DNA of 64,000 bases from Lepidostoma basale (taxonomy: Eukaryota; Arthropoda; Insecta; Trichoptera; Lepidostomatidae): positions 434,001 to 498,000 of the forward strand of contig JAHDVF020001471.1 of NCBI GenBank assembly GCA_022606425.2. The letters run 5' to 3'. Shown here piece after piece: positions 10,477 to 20,886 of this stretch. The notes below the pieces were generated by a model. That model saw nothing but the letters and a program-made list of their open reading frames with translations, was not told the origin of the DNA and made no database searches. The stretch's first letter is position 1. Each line of letters begins with the position of its first letter. Position numbers and translations under genes: made by a program.

Positions 10477-10959
10477 ATATCGCACGTTGAAAACAAAAGT
10501 GACACTATACAAAAATCTCAATTTTTCAGTCGGTCATTTAAAGTTTTGCCTGCTTATTAACCTAATTAAAATCAACTAGATTCTGATAGAATAATATCTA
10601 AACTAATATATAAAACAACAACATTAGATATATTTATACTCACAGTCAAGTTATTGACCTCACAAAAACTTTAAATGACCGTACTGAAAAATTGAGATTA
10701 TATAGTTAGACAAACTAATTATTCATGCAAAAGTATTTTAAGTATTCATTTATTCTTAAATATGTACGCCACGGCTGCCCCCTTTGACTGCCTAAACGCC
10801 CCCTATTTACATCTGGGTTCGCTACCGCCCCCAATGAAAAGCTCCAGCGCCCACTGGGGGGCGGTACTGTCCCCTTTGTTAACCTATGGTCTAACCTATG
10901 ACCGTACTGAAAAATTGAGATTTTTGTATAGTATCACTTTTGTTTTCAACGTGCGATAT
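10477..10959. mobile_element. MITE with about 61-bp inverted ends, interrupted
   Basis: The left arm from 10477 (ATATCGCACGTTGAAAACAA) and the right arm ending at 10959 are reverse complements over about 61 bp, with one substitution and one indel. The right inner region is split by a foreign block at about 10699-10905, bordered by two copies of ATGACCGTACTGAAAAATTG. Confidence 0.7.
10699..10905 (+). mobile_element. hAT-like fragment inside the long-TIR MITE
   Basis: Shares TTATATAGTTAGACAAAC and GTACGCCACGGCTGCCCC with 9335-9410, and ends in AACCTATGGTCTAACCTATG. It is only the right half of that family. The flanking duplication is about 25 bp, not the 8 bp a hAT insertion would give. Confidence 0.6.
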
Positions 10960-10964
10960 AATTA

Positions 10965-11052
10965 TAAGACGTGCGTGCATGACACGATGTATGCATAAGT
11001 ATGTACGGAAATAACAGTGTGGCGGTCTATTAATTCTGCCTACCCCTTACAG
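10965..11052 (+). mobile_element. Short LINE family A fragment
   Basis: ACGTGCGTGCATGACACGAT through GTGTGGCGGTC to TCTGCCTACCCCTTA matches the C-terminal coding region of family A. It lacks the final stop and TTAG tail. Confidence 0.6.
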
Positions 11053-12179
11053 GTACAGTTGAAGTTCGTTTGGATGCCTCCTAGCTAAAAAAAAAAAGCA
11101 TTATAATCTAATAACTTCAGTCTGGTGTCATGTTTCATAACACATTTTCACCGCTTGTCTGTGGTTTATCTTGACATAAGACAAGGCGCTGCGGTACCAC
11201 CGCAATGTTTATACTGGCTGTGTTTGTGGACAATAGAAAAAAAACTCTTCATTATGACTAAACAAACATTGTTACAAAAAATAACTTTTTAAGAATCGGC
11301 TCAGTACGTAGTTTGAGAGGACGGACGCCATGTTCATATATACGAAGAACAGAGTATTTATAAAACATATTAATGTATTAATATAACTTTATAAGCACAA
11401 AATAATACTTATAAATATATTTAAAAAATAATCATGCATTATGCATTGGGACTTGTTAGAACCTCGGAAAAATTATTCCTAAAGTATAAATTAAAATAGA
11501 CAGCGAAGACATGCTCTAAAAACCGAATTAATTTGGTCATGGGATGATTTTAATAATACTTCAATCTTGAATTGATCAAGTGCCTACTTATTCGCAAACT
11601 AATTATCTACACATGCCCAACATTCGTTTCCACGATCTCTATCGAGCACTCATAAACAATCATAAAACAAACGATATGAGGTTATAACACAAAAACAAGT
11701 GTTAAAAGATATCCCTTCGTCGTCCCTTAAAAACTTTGCAGGTGAATATATCGTACAAACCAACATTTCATGTTATGCATACAAATTGAAACGGTGGGGC
11801 ATATTGTTAACATGTAATATAGTAGTAGAAAATACGTTAAGAAGCATCAAATACAATTACATCAACTCAGTCATGGGTTGGCACCCATTTGTAATGGAGC
11901 TCCGAGTGCGAACTTTCAAGATTAATTTCCAATCAACGGAAGTGTATAGAGAATCGTGCATGGGCGTAAAAAACGTCCCCAAGTGGTAAAAAGGAGTTTG
12001 TAGCTGGTCGTAACAAAATTCGCTACGAAGAAAAAGGCGAAAGATCGTCAATGTCCGACGAGATACCAACTCGTTGCCGTTGGTGAGCATCCGTGTAACC
12101 TATCTTTCGCTCACTTTTCGATGATGCAGCCGTCAAAATTCTATGAATGGTGCTTCAGAAAGCTTGGATTTGGATATTC
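11053..12179. other. Intron, nothing recognised
   Basis: Overlapping opposite-strand open frames at 11699-12090 have no recognisable motif and are not supported as genes. Confidence 0.4.
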
Positions 12180-12525
12180 TGGCTTACAGAGGTTCAGCTC
12201 TTGTGGCTATTATTCTAGAGTCTGATGGGAACATTGTTGGAAAGGTGATTTGGTGGGTTGTTGGTTTATGTGGGGTTTGATTTGTGTGGCCCGGAGTGTT
12301 CCTCTGGAAGAGATCAATTTTGGGAGCTTGTGGCGACTGGGGGTGTTTGGGTTGTAATTTGAGAGGTAGTATTGTGGGGTTAGGATGTGAAGAGAGTTAT
12401 TTGTAAAAAAACGTTCGGCAAGTTTTTGAATGAATTCATCTACCATCGGGATTCCTGATTCTAGATGCAGTTGTCTCTACCAAAATCTACAGATCATCTG
12501 CCGATCTTCAAGCATGGTTAATTTA
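12180..12525 (-). mobile_element. Jockey-type LINE fragment
   Basis: The minus-strand translation gives QLHLESGIPMVDEFIQKLAE followed by RFFTNNSLHIL. This resembles the conserved block near the end of ORF2 in the Jockey/I group (LG..TV.EFI.KLAERF). A stop precedes LHLES, so it is a pseudogene. Confidence 0.55.
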
Positions 12526-13194
12526 ATCCGATTGAGATTGACTATCTTCGCTAAGCGAATCGGAAAGATTAAATGCAAAAACTACTCTGTTATATCTAAG
12601 CCAGAAATATATACGATATTATATAATATGGATAATGGACCTACACAACAGCATTTTACATCTGTGCATATAACATTGTGTAGATAAATGCACCGAGCCG
12701 TAGGAAACCGCACAAACCAATCCATTGACTGTGTAATTTAATAAATTGCATTCGCGGTCGGATATTCAATAATATGTACCCCGACTCAATGCGGCCTCTA
12801 TTAGCCGGGCAAATAAATAGTCTCGTGGCAGCCCGTCGCGTCGGGCGGCGCGTGCCTGGGGGTAAGGAAATCATAAAAAATATCTCAATAAAATTAATCT
12901 TAATAGCTAAACTGAATTTTATCAAACAGGGTCAATGCAGGCTTAAAAACCAAGGGCAGATTAAGTTTTCCACAACACTCGTTTATTTAATGAGTAGAAC
13001 ATTAAAAAAAAATCAACATTTATTCTTAAATTTAAATATATATTACATTTGCTATTTCACGACACTTTTTTTACACTCCTTAGTACAGATGTTACTTTAG
13101 TTTCGGATGTTTCTTATTCCTCCTTAGTACAAAAGATAAACATTTTTAAAACGACATTTTAATTTCACACCTTAAGATTTTTTACATTAAGGTA

Positions 13195-13280
13195 GGATGA
13201 AAACCATTCTAAACATGTCTGGGATAAACAGTTAAATAAAGTGGTGTGAAAAAACAAAATTATAATATTTATTTAAATGT
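13195..13280 (+). repeat. Fragment sharing a tail with the 9.2-kb hammerhead-like repeat
   Basis: Contains GGTAGGATGAAAACCATTC and then AATAAAGTGGTGTGAAAAAA. The second block matches 9255-9275. The ribozyme-like core is not preserved. Confidence 0.35.
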
Positions 13281-13845
13281 GTATCCATAATACAAAGTGA
13301 AGGCGAAATAAATAAAAACATATTATTAAAGTTGTGAATTACTTTAGTATTAGATAAATATGTGATAATCAGATTTTATCGTGATTAATCTTTGTATTTA
13401 AAGTCATAAATTTCAATACGATGTTAATGAGATATTGACATGTATTGAATGAGTTCATATATCAATTCCAGGGGTTTAACCAAACTAATTAATTACATCC
13501 AATAACTAAAAGATAGATACGTATAGTCTTTATGATGTTTCAATTTCAACACACGTTCATTATATATACAAAATTTATGATTTTACAATCATCCATTTGG
13601 GTTGGGTAAAATTAGGAAATGCAATTCAAATTTATACCTGTCATTGAAAACATGCTAATTGCACGGATACATGTTTCTATTAAACCCAATTAATAGTGGA
13701 TTGCCGTAACAAGTAATTAAAATTTATAAATAGATCTGCATAAATTTGATTACATTCATCTATGACTTTTAACCCTGAGACCGCTAATCAAACGTTACTC
13801 TATCCGTCATCACTACGCGGTACATTTGTCACTTTTAAGTAGATG

Positions 13846-14317
13846 CTGAGAATACTCCTCATCAAGACCTATGTATGGAGTATCTTGATGTACGGCTGCG
13901 AGACATGGTACCTATCCGAAAGAGATAAACGGAGACTAGAGGCTTTTGAGATGTGGTCCCATAGAAGACTATTAGGAATTTTTTGGAGAGACTACATTAC
14001 AAATGAGGAGGTTCTCCAAAGAATCGAAGGAGGAAGGCACCTGCTCAGGACCTTGTTCGGAAGGCGTGCAAGATGGATCGGCCATGTACTACGACAAGAA
14101 GGCCTCTTGCATGCCATAATGGAGGGTATGACCGAGAGGACAGACTCTAGGGGACGCCCACGCCGAGAGTACCTGGAGGACCTGTTGATGGACGTGCGGT
14201 GCTCATCATATGCAGATTTCAAAAGAGCCGCACAAGACAGGGAAGAATGGAAGAGAATAATAGAGGAAATTGCTGAAAACCAATCCCAGGATTGAAACCA
14301 GAGAGAGAGAGAGAGAG
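13846..14317 (+). mobile_element. LINE 3' fragment with GA tail and 9-bp TSD
   Basis: An open frame of about 150 codons reads KTYVWSILMYGCETWYLSER, then RLEAFEMWSHRRLLGIFW, then RRARWIGHVLRQEGLLHAIM, then SRGRPRREYLEDLLMD and QDREEWKRIIEEI. These are the conserved C-terminal blocks of RTE-like reverse-transcriptase proteins. It ends in a (GA)n tail and is flanked by AAGTAGATG at 13837-13845 and 14318-14326. The open frame suggests a fairly recent insertion, but the polymerase and endonuclease domains are missing. Confidence 0.85.
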
Positions 14318-14331
14318 AAGTAGATGTAAAC

Positions 14332-15354
14332 AATAAAATATCACTTTAAAGTGTTAAACGAATCATAATAAAAATAATTGATTATCGTCCTTGAATATCA
14401 AAGAATCAATAAAGCACACACTAAAGATCTTGATGCGCACGACTCGTTAATCTGACTATAGTCAGTCTTAGCAGGCAAAGGGTTAAATTTAATAAATTTA
14501 CCGGCCTTCCTACAGTGTACGATTATACCCGGCAGTGGGTAATTATTTAAATAAATTTAAGTAAACCAAACAAATCAGATAACAAGTCGGTCAGCCGTGT
14601 TGAGCAACAGTATTTATGAGACCAGCGATCAGATAATAACAATATTATTTAATACCGACGCAAAAAAAGTAATACTCCTACATTAAATTTGAATAATAAA
14701 AAAAAAAACTAATAGTTAATATCATAAACATAATGACAGTCATTTAACTTGAATCTACATTATAATAATGTTCATAGGCACGATTTATAATAGACAGTTA
14801 GGTATTAACCAGTATTAAAAAATGTGTACAAGGTGGTTTTTTGTTGCAGTACTTAAATGTGTGTATTACGTTATGTGCAAATCGAATAAAATATAATGCG
14901 GCTATAATATTTTATAAGTCAGATTAGCATCGGACACAATCAGAGTGAGCACTCTGGCGGCGAGTGGAGGCGAGTGATTGAATAGGGACGCGGGCCGGGG
15001 CCGATTAGCCGTCCGCAGATGAACAATCATTCTATGCGGATACTCGAATCTAAATGGATGGCGTTTCAATCCGCGGGCGATGAAATGATCAATAATGTGA
15101 AAATAATCTGATTAAACGCCGATTGAATTCCATATGAGAGATTACAAATTTCTATCAAGCCAAGGGTAGGGATAATTCATTATGATAAAGCCGCGGTGAA
15201 TTAAAACATAAAATAACGTGGTTTATATAAGGTTATAAAAATAACACATAAATTTTGAAAAAAAAAAATCATTCTAACCATTTTTCCAATATATTATTAT
15301 TTTGATAAATCGCTCTTTACACCATGACAGCACGAGCCAAATCAATGTAAAGGG
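14332..15354. other. Intron with possible conserved non-coding block
   Basis: No gene or repeat is recognised. The 14930-15120 part is less AT-rich, contains repeated GCGGGC/GAGTGGAGGCGAGTG-like text and lacks repeat hallmarks. It could be regulatory; this is inference only. Confidence 0.35.
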
Positions 15355-15359
15355 TTTTA

Positions 15360-15512
15360 TAGTTATCATAGTGATTCTCGTGACATGTGATAGGTAGCTA
15401 ATCTATCGTCATTTTATTGTCACGCGAATTCTACACCAGACCAAAGACAGTGTGACAATCATACTGCCCTCGCTGGGAATCGAACCCGGAACCACCTTCG
15501 GGGTGGCAGGAA
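15360..15512 (-). mobile_element. tRNA-derived SINE
   Basis: Reverse-complement copy: ACATGTGATAGGTAGCTAAT at the tail end and B-box complement GGAATCGAACC at 15476-15486. Same family as 6875 and 56841. Confidence 0.75.
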
Positions 15513-15539
15513 GTATATAACAGTATTTTCGACTGCAAA

Positions 15540-15860
15540 CCCATTGAAGACTTATAAGGCCAGACTGCGCTTAAGCGGACATGACGTGATACGTATGGAT
15601 GATTACCAAAACGTGTTCTTTAAGGCGAATTCCTCGATACGCGTAAGGTTGGCGGACAAAATAAGCTTGCTTGCGGGAGTCCTTGGCGCTGTGCAATATC
15701 TCCAGTAATTGGTAGCAGCTGGTGCTTGAGTTCCTTGAAGGGCTGGGCGTTTGTTCTGGAGCGGATGGTGCCGCGACAGCAAGAGAAACCCTTAACATAA
15801 CCCGAGCCGCCGCCCTTCGTCAGCGGGACCAAAAGAGACACAATCTAACCTGCAATGTTA
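15540..15860 (-). other. Unidentified coding-like segment
   Basis: Less AT-rich than its surroundings, with overlapping minus-strand open frames. One reads LLEILHSAKDSRKQAYFVRQ followed by PYAYRGIRLKEH; another reads GGGSGYVKGFSCCRGTIRSR. The plausible peptide seems to switch frame, as in a pseudogene. No domain is recognised. It may be a processed-gene remnant or a transposon piece. Confidence 0.3.
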
Positions 15861-16752
15861 GTGGGAGAACCTGTGTCTCAAGAATTGGCCGGAGATCACA
15901 CGGCTGATAATAAAAATGGAAGGCGAAGGGATCCTTAACTTCGAGGCCCAGCATCGATGACGATATAACAGAGGTATTTATGCAAGCGCGTTTTGTCAAT
16001 ATTTTAAGGTTGACCATACTAAATATAATTTAAAACTATGATATTATTTTTAAGAAAGTTCATAAAATTCATACTTAAAAAATAACCTGGGAAGCCAAAT
16101 CGACAAATAAGAAATAAAAACGAATGCCATAGTGTGCACAAAGATCAACCAATTGCAGCGCGCGTCCCCACTGCGCCCTTTGCGAAAGTATCTTCAATCA
16201 ACTGGAGACCTCTTTAATCTTCAATGATTTTGCAAACAAGATCATTTCGTTTGTAACACTTTAGCCAATTGATTTTCACTGGCGGGGGACGCGCGAGTAC
16301 CATTTAAGCGAACGGTCAAAGAGCCTGAAGATCCTATGATATGGAAGACGTATTTGTATTGAACGAATTGGTAACAAGCCACTTGTTGGGTGTTATCCGA
16401 ATAACTATGAAGAGTTTGCAAATTAAAAACAAATGTCAATACACGTTTATACATCGCGAGCCAAGTTTTCCACCGTCCTGCTTATTGCACTAACTACGCT
16501 CAAAGCGCGGCAATGTACCAGATTTGGGACAGCTATAATAAATACTTAACAATATCGATGTTTTCCATCTGAACGAGTGTAATTTAAAAAAAAAATATTG
16601 GAGCAAAGTTTTGGCGTAAATAAAATCATAATGTTACTTAACTTATTTTATTCAATCATTGTTAGTTTTATCCCTTTAAAATATTTTGTTTGTATTAGTT
16701 TAACTTCAATATCGCTTCATTACTCTACAAAATATAATATAATACTTAATTA
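15861..16752. other. Intron with a GC-rich inverted pair
   Basis: GCGCGCGTCCCC near 16150 and GGGGACGCGCG near 16286 are inverted relative to each other, about 125 bp apart, and could be remnant TIRs. Nothing else is recognised. Confidence 0.35.
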
Positions 16753-17040
16753 ATATGAATGAAAACGTCAAATTTGATAATGTCTTAGAAGGGCGAAACA
16801 TGTCATTCAATCTTTTCATCAATCAAATCTTTTTATATAAACTTACACTGTGGAATTCCATAATGACGAATTTTTATGAATTAAAACACTTTTTTCCACT
16901 TTTGTGGAAAAAGTGAAGAAAAAAATCAGTGTTATAATTCATAAAAATTCGTTATCATAAAACTCCTAGAAGACGAACGTTTTCATTCATATTAATTATT
17001 TAATTTGGAGTTTTACGTCATTGTTCAAAAAATAATAAAT
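16753..17040 (+). repeat. Hairpin repeat family (a) with extra inner palindrome
   Basis: Outer ends AATTAATATGAATGAAAACG and its complement at about 16980-17000. The core at 16774-16804 reads TTGATAAT, stem GTCTT/AGGGC, then GAAAC-AT-GTC. A second inner hairpin (about 16865-16950) is built on CACTTTTGTGG. The right end CAAAAAATAATAAATAA resembles the 3' end of the other copies. Confidence 0.5.
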
Positions 17041-17902
17041 AATTTACAATATACTGTTAATTATTTTAACCATTTATATTTGTGGGAGTATGCAATTGTC
17101 TTTATTTTATCGTTTCTATGTGTTTTATACATGTATTACAATCGCTGTTTGTATAAATAAATAAACATGTACACACTGAGAGTCCCCCCGTTATCCTGCG
17201 AACTTTATTATGACGTCGTCATCGCCGTGCTAGCGCCCATTTGTGGGCGGGTGTTAAGCGGCCCGGGGTCACGAAATGCTAATGCGTCAGTAATTTTACG
17301 TCGGACAGTAAAAATTAAAATAATCGCGCTAAATCGAACTGGAGATTACGCAAACACGAAAGAGTGATTAATACATAAAGCGAACGAGAAACACACGTAA
17401 TGTTTACATAGTGATTTATCATTTAAATCTAGTAAAAAAAAAAATCTTAAACGCTGCGAAACGGATGCAAGAACAAATATATTACGAGGTACTAAAAATA
17501 ATGAACGCGGGAGTACATTCACTTCGGCTGAATGGTTTGGAATGAATTATTGAATGTAATCGATACCAATGGTGGTTGCCATACATCAAGTTTCAATATA
17601 GCCGCGTGCCTACTTAATCACGGTGTAATTATTAATCCCAGCTTTAACTGGGAATATACGAGTAGGCACACTATTTGCCGATGTGCTGTTTTGTTGACTT
17701 ATCGGCTACCGGGAGAACTGCGGTCACACGATACCACCATGTCCGCCGCTTTTGTTTTTTTTTTGTAGTCGAAACATTAAAAAATAACATAACATTTAAT
17801 AAAGTATAGAAACGCGGATATAAAACAACTACTAGAGGTTCTAAAAGGTACTAGAAGCGGACGTATAATTTAATTAAAATCGTAAAAAAATGTGATATAA
17901 CA
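17041..17902. other. Intron, nothing recognised
   Basis: Two short open frames (17167-17367, 17532-17768) lack any recognisable motif. GC-rich text at 17200-17340 may be conserved non-coding DNA. Confidence 0.35.
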
Positions 17903-18145
17903 ACAACAACAACAAACCATCACGCCGTTTCCCCGCAGGGGTAGGCAGAGAGAATGGACCGCCACACTACTCTATCCTGACATACCCCTCTAGATTCCTC
18001 CACATTCATACATCGAGTCATACACGCACGTCGATTCTTCCGGCTTCTGACATGACCAACCTTTAATATTTGATTAATTTGGTCATGCCATGTTTTCCTC
18101 GGTCTACCTCGACTCCTTATGTCGCAATGACGCAATGACCAGTGT
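17903..18145 (-). mobile_element. LINE family A 3' end with GTT tail
   Basis: The minus translation reads SRGRPRKTWHDQINQILKVG, then RSRKNRRACMTRCMNVEES and SILSAYPCGETA. After the stop the tail is (GTT)n instead of the usual (TTAG)n, so the tail microsatellite varies between copies. Confidence 0.8.
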
Positions 18146-18364
18146 AATGATCTGATATAACATATTTTTATTTATATTTATTTTAAATATGTCTGCTGTA
18201 ATAAAATTTTAAATCCATTATATTGAATACGAATCTTCTTGAATACCTGTAATACCAATATTTAAATTCAGTTAATTTTACTTAAATATTTGAAGATTAT
18301 TTTTGTATAAAATCATGTTTACTACCCCTGATCTGTATGTATATAAAGGACTCAGTTTACAATA

Positions 18365-18455
18365 GTGTCACCAGTCTGTCGATGCCAGCGAGCCTGGCGA
18401 AACCGGACAGACAAAAGTGGAAGTAGTTAAAAACATCATACTATTTAATTATTTT
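18365..18455 (+). repeat. Half copy of hairpin family (d)
   Basis: 18376-18408 reads CTGTCGAT, stem GCCAG/CTGGC with loop CGAGC, then GAAAC-CG-GAC. It is followed by ACAAAAGTGGAAGTAGTTAA. It matches the right arm of the palindrome at 47037-47222, with GTC changed to GAC at the predicted cleavage triplet. Confidence 0.5.
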
Positions 18456-18540
18456 TTTATAATTTTATTTGTTGGAAATTTGTTGGATAGAACACCACAA
18501 ATTATATCCAGGGTAGAACACCAAAAATTATATCCAGATG

Positions 18541-18734
18541 GGTGACCCGCGAAAAGAGACCAAGAGGCAGACCGAGGAAAAGATGGGCGTATTGCGTGGT
18601 AGAAGATTGGGAGAAAATGTAAGGAGCTGGGGAATGGAGAGAGATGGTCAGAGACAGAAGTCAGTGGAGGACCGTTGTGGAGGAGGCCAAGTCCCACACC
18701 GGGATGTAGCGCCGAGAAAGGAATGAATGAATTA
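18541..18734 (+). mobile_element. RTE-like LINE 3' fragment, GAAT tail
   Basis: One frame gives RPRGRPRKRW-like text; others give GEWREMVRDRSQWRTVVEEA and KSHTGM. These match the end of RTE-type proteins. It ends in (GAAT)n. An imperfect 24-bp tandem duplication (TAGAACACCA...TATATCCAG) precedes it at 18489-18537. Confidence 0.65.
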
Positions 18735-19279
18735 GTTGGATGTATTAATAATCATTTTATTTTAACTCTTCCGTAACGGATAATTTTAAGTATTTTATGT
18801 GCAAACACTAACACATAAAAATATCACTACTTAAATTATTATAAAAACATTAAAATAAGTAAAATTGTGAAAATTTTGGGAAAATGTTAAATTTAAAAAA
18901 AAAATTAAGAGATTTTACGTTCTAGAATAGTCTAAGAATTGTATTATTATTAATTTTCAACTTATAATAATATTGTACAAGCAAATAAAATGTTACTATT
19001 TATAATTCACCTAAAAAACTCAACGAGACCGTAATTATATTATTAGTTAAAAATAAGATTGAAAATAAGCTAAACACGTCTGGATCGAATCTATTATTTG
19101 AGACTAGTTAGATTTTGTGTGGTATGTAAAAAAACTGTCCAGTTAAAATAACTAAATAGATTATATTAACCACAATACGAAAAATATTCTAACGAAAACA
19201 ACACAACAAAAAATTCTTTCACAGTACGACCCGGAAATTTAGACAAATCAGAATAGTTATAAAGATACGCTGTTTATAC

Positions 19280-19645
19280 TTAAAAACATTATAACATTTT
19301 GAATGTATACAATAAACTTGTAGACAAATAATACTGGATTTTACCCATTGCGGGTAAATTATTTTTTTATAAGGATTAATTTTATCTCAATAGAGACGAA
19401 GATGTAAATTGTTTTCTGGGAACAGAATATCGTCACCTGAAAGTAAAAGGGTTCCAACTAACAAAATTTCACATTTGACTTTTTTTCGTGAAAAGGGTTC
19501 TTACTAACCTTATCTAAACGTACAATAAAAAAAAACATGTAATAGTATCGTCATTTTGATGTTACGAAAAGAATCAAGTTCCATCTGATCATTCTTACAT
19601 CTTGGTCTCTATTGAGATACAATTAATCCTTATAAAAACATTATG
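19280..19645. mobile_element. Dispersed repeat family H with inverted ends
   Basis: The left part shares TGGATTTTACCCATTGCGGG and GGATTAATTTTATCTCAATA with 34730-34830. About 230 bp later the second motif returns inverted (TATTGAGATACAATTAATCC at 19609-19634). Direct and inverted copies therefore bracket unrelated AT-rich sequence. Confidence 0.5.
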
Positions 19646-20136
19646 ATATACTCGTAACTGCAAATATGTTATACCTTAGCACGTGGTTGTTCTATTAGCG
19701 TGTCCGTGTTACCCACGACGAATAATAATATAATAGTAACACAACACAACAGAACACAACACCGGTGTGTTACTGTTATTGCGGGTAATGTAATACAGCT
19801 GTGTAATTTGTAGTACACAAACAACTCTCTCCGGTTAATGGTAACGCGGAGGTAAATGCTGTGTTCCCAGCGAGGGGCAATTAGCCACTATCGCCTCAAT
19901 CTACATAAACGTAACAAACGAGAAACAAAAGGAGTCAAAAGCGGAGCATATCGACGGATAACCATCACCGCGCGGGATAACAATGAGGATTACACCAACG
20001 AATAAATAGTCCGGATGAGATGCGCAAATAAATTTCTATCATGTAAAAATTTAATAAAAAATATGTAAGCATTTTTGAGAAGGGCCAATAAATTAAGAAA
20101 TGTCCAAAGAGTAATGTTGGGGATCAGTATCAGTAT

Positions 20137-20352
20137 CTATCGGACAGGGTGAGAAGCACCACCATTAGAGCCAGAACAGGAGTGTCGGATATCATCAGAA
20201 GAGTGGCAGCGAAACCGAGGACGTCCTTAACTAAGATTGAGGGATGACATTCGGTACGACATGGATGCGTGTTGCCCAAGATCGAAAGACACGGATGCCG
20301 ATGGAGGAGGCCTACGTCCAGGAGTGGACGGATACAGGCTGATGATGATTTT
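20137..20352 (+). mobile_element. RTE-like LINE 3' fragment with TGA tail
   Basis: Frames give TIRARTGVSDIIRRVAAKPR and, after frame breaks, MEEAYVQEWTDTG ending in a stop inside (TGA)n. The EEAYVQ-WT-TG terminus is characteristic of RTE elements in insects. Internally deleted. Confidence 0.7.
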
Positions 20353-20399
20353 ATTAACAAAATTAGCATTTTTGTACAGTCAATTGATATAGTACAAAT

Positions 20400-20426
20400 C
20401 GTCCCTTTAGAGGTAAAACTCACTAA
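20400..20426 (+). repeat. Left TIR, 27 bp
   Basis: Perfect inverted match to 23370-23396. Subterminal copies of the core TAAAACTCA recur at 20541-20552 and 20582-20596, with an inverted partial copy at 20602-20619. They are likely transposase-binding sites. Confidence 0.9.
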
Positions 20427-20886
20427 CCGCAATATTGGGCCAAAACTACTTATGAATACCAATATTCATATTTTTTCAATCTCTATTCAGGAAAAAATCA
20501 CTAAGTACATATTTTAATACGTTACTCATTATTGTTTAGTGGTAAAACTCACGATTTGAGCATTTTCGTCAATTGCCTCCAAGTAAAACTCATTAAATCA
20601 CTTAATTAGTTTTACCTGGCGACAAAAAATGCAAGCTTTCTTTGTTGTTTCACTAAATGCCCACTGGCGGCGCGGCGCTTTCGATGTATTGATGACACAT
20701 TATCATACTTTTCGCGCAATTTGAGTTCAACGGTCATTGTGTTCCTTAATTTGTGTGATTTTTCATAGATAGAAGAGGCAGTTTATCTTTAAATCTTTTT
20801 ATTTAGTGTTCCCTCTAGTGTAAGAATACAATTATCGTGTTCCATTAAAACTTCAGTGTTTATTATTTTAAAAATCATTTATTGAA

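Noticed and set aside
16150..16297. Inverted pair GCGCGCGTCCCC / GGGGACGCGCG as transposon ends
   Set aside because: Only about 11 bp match, no TSD was found and no second copy is seen in the window.
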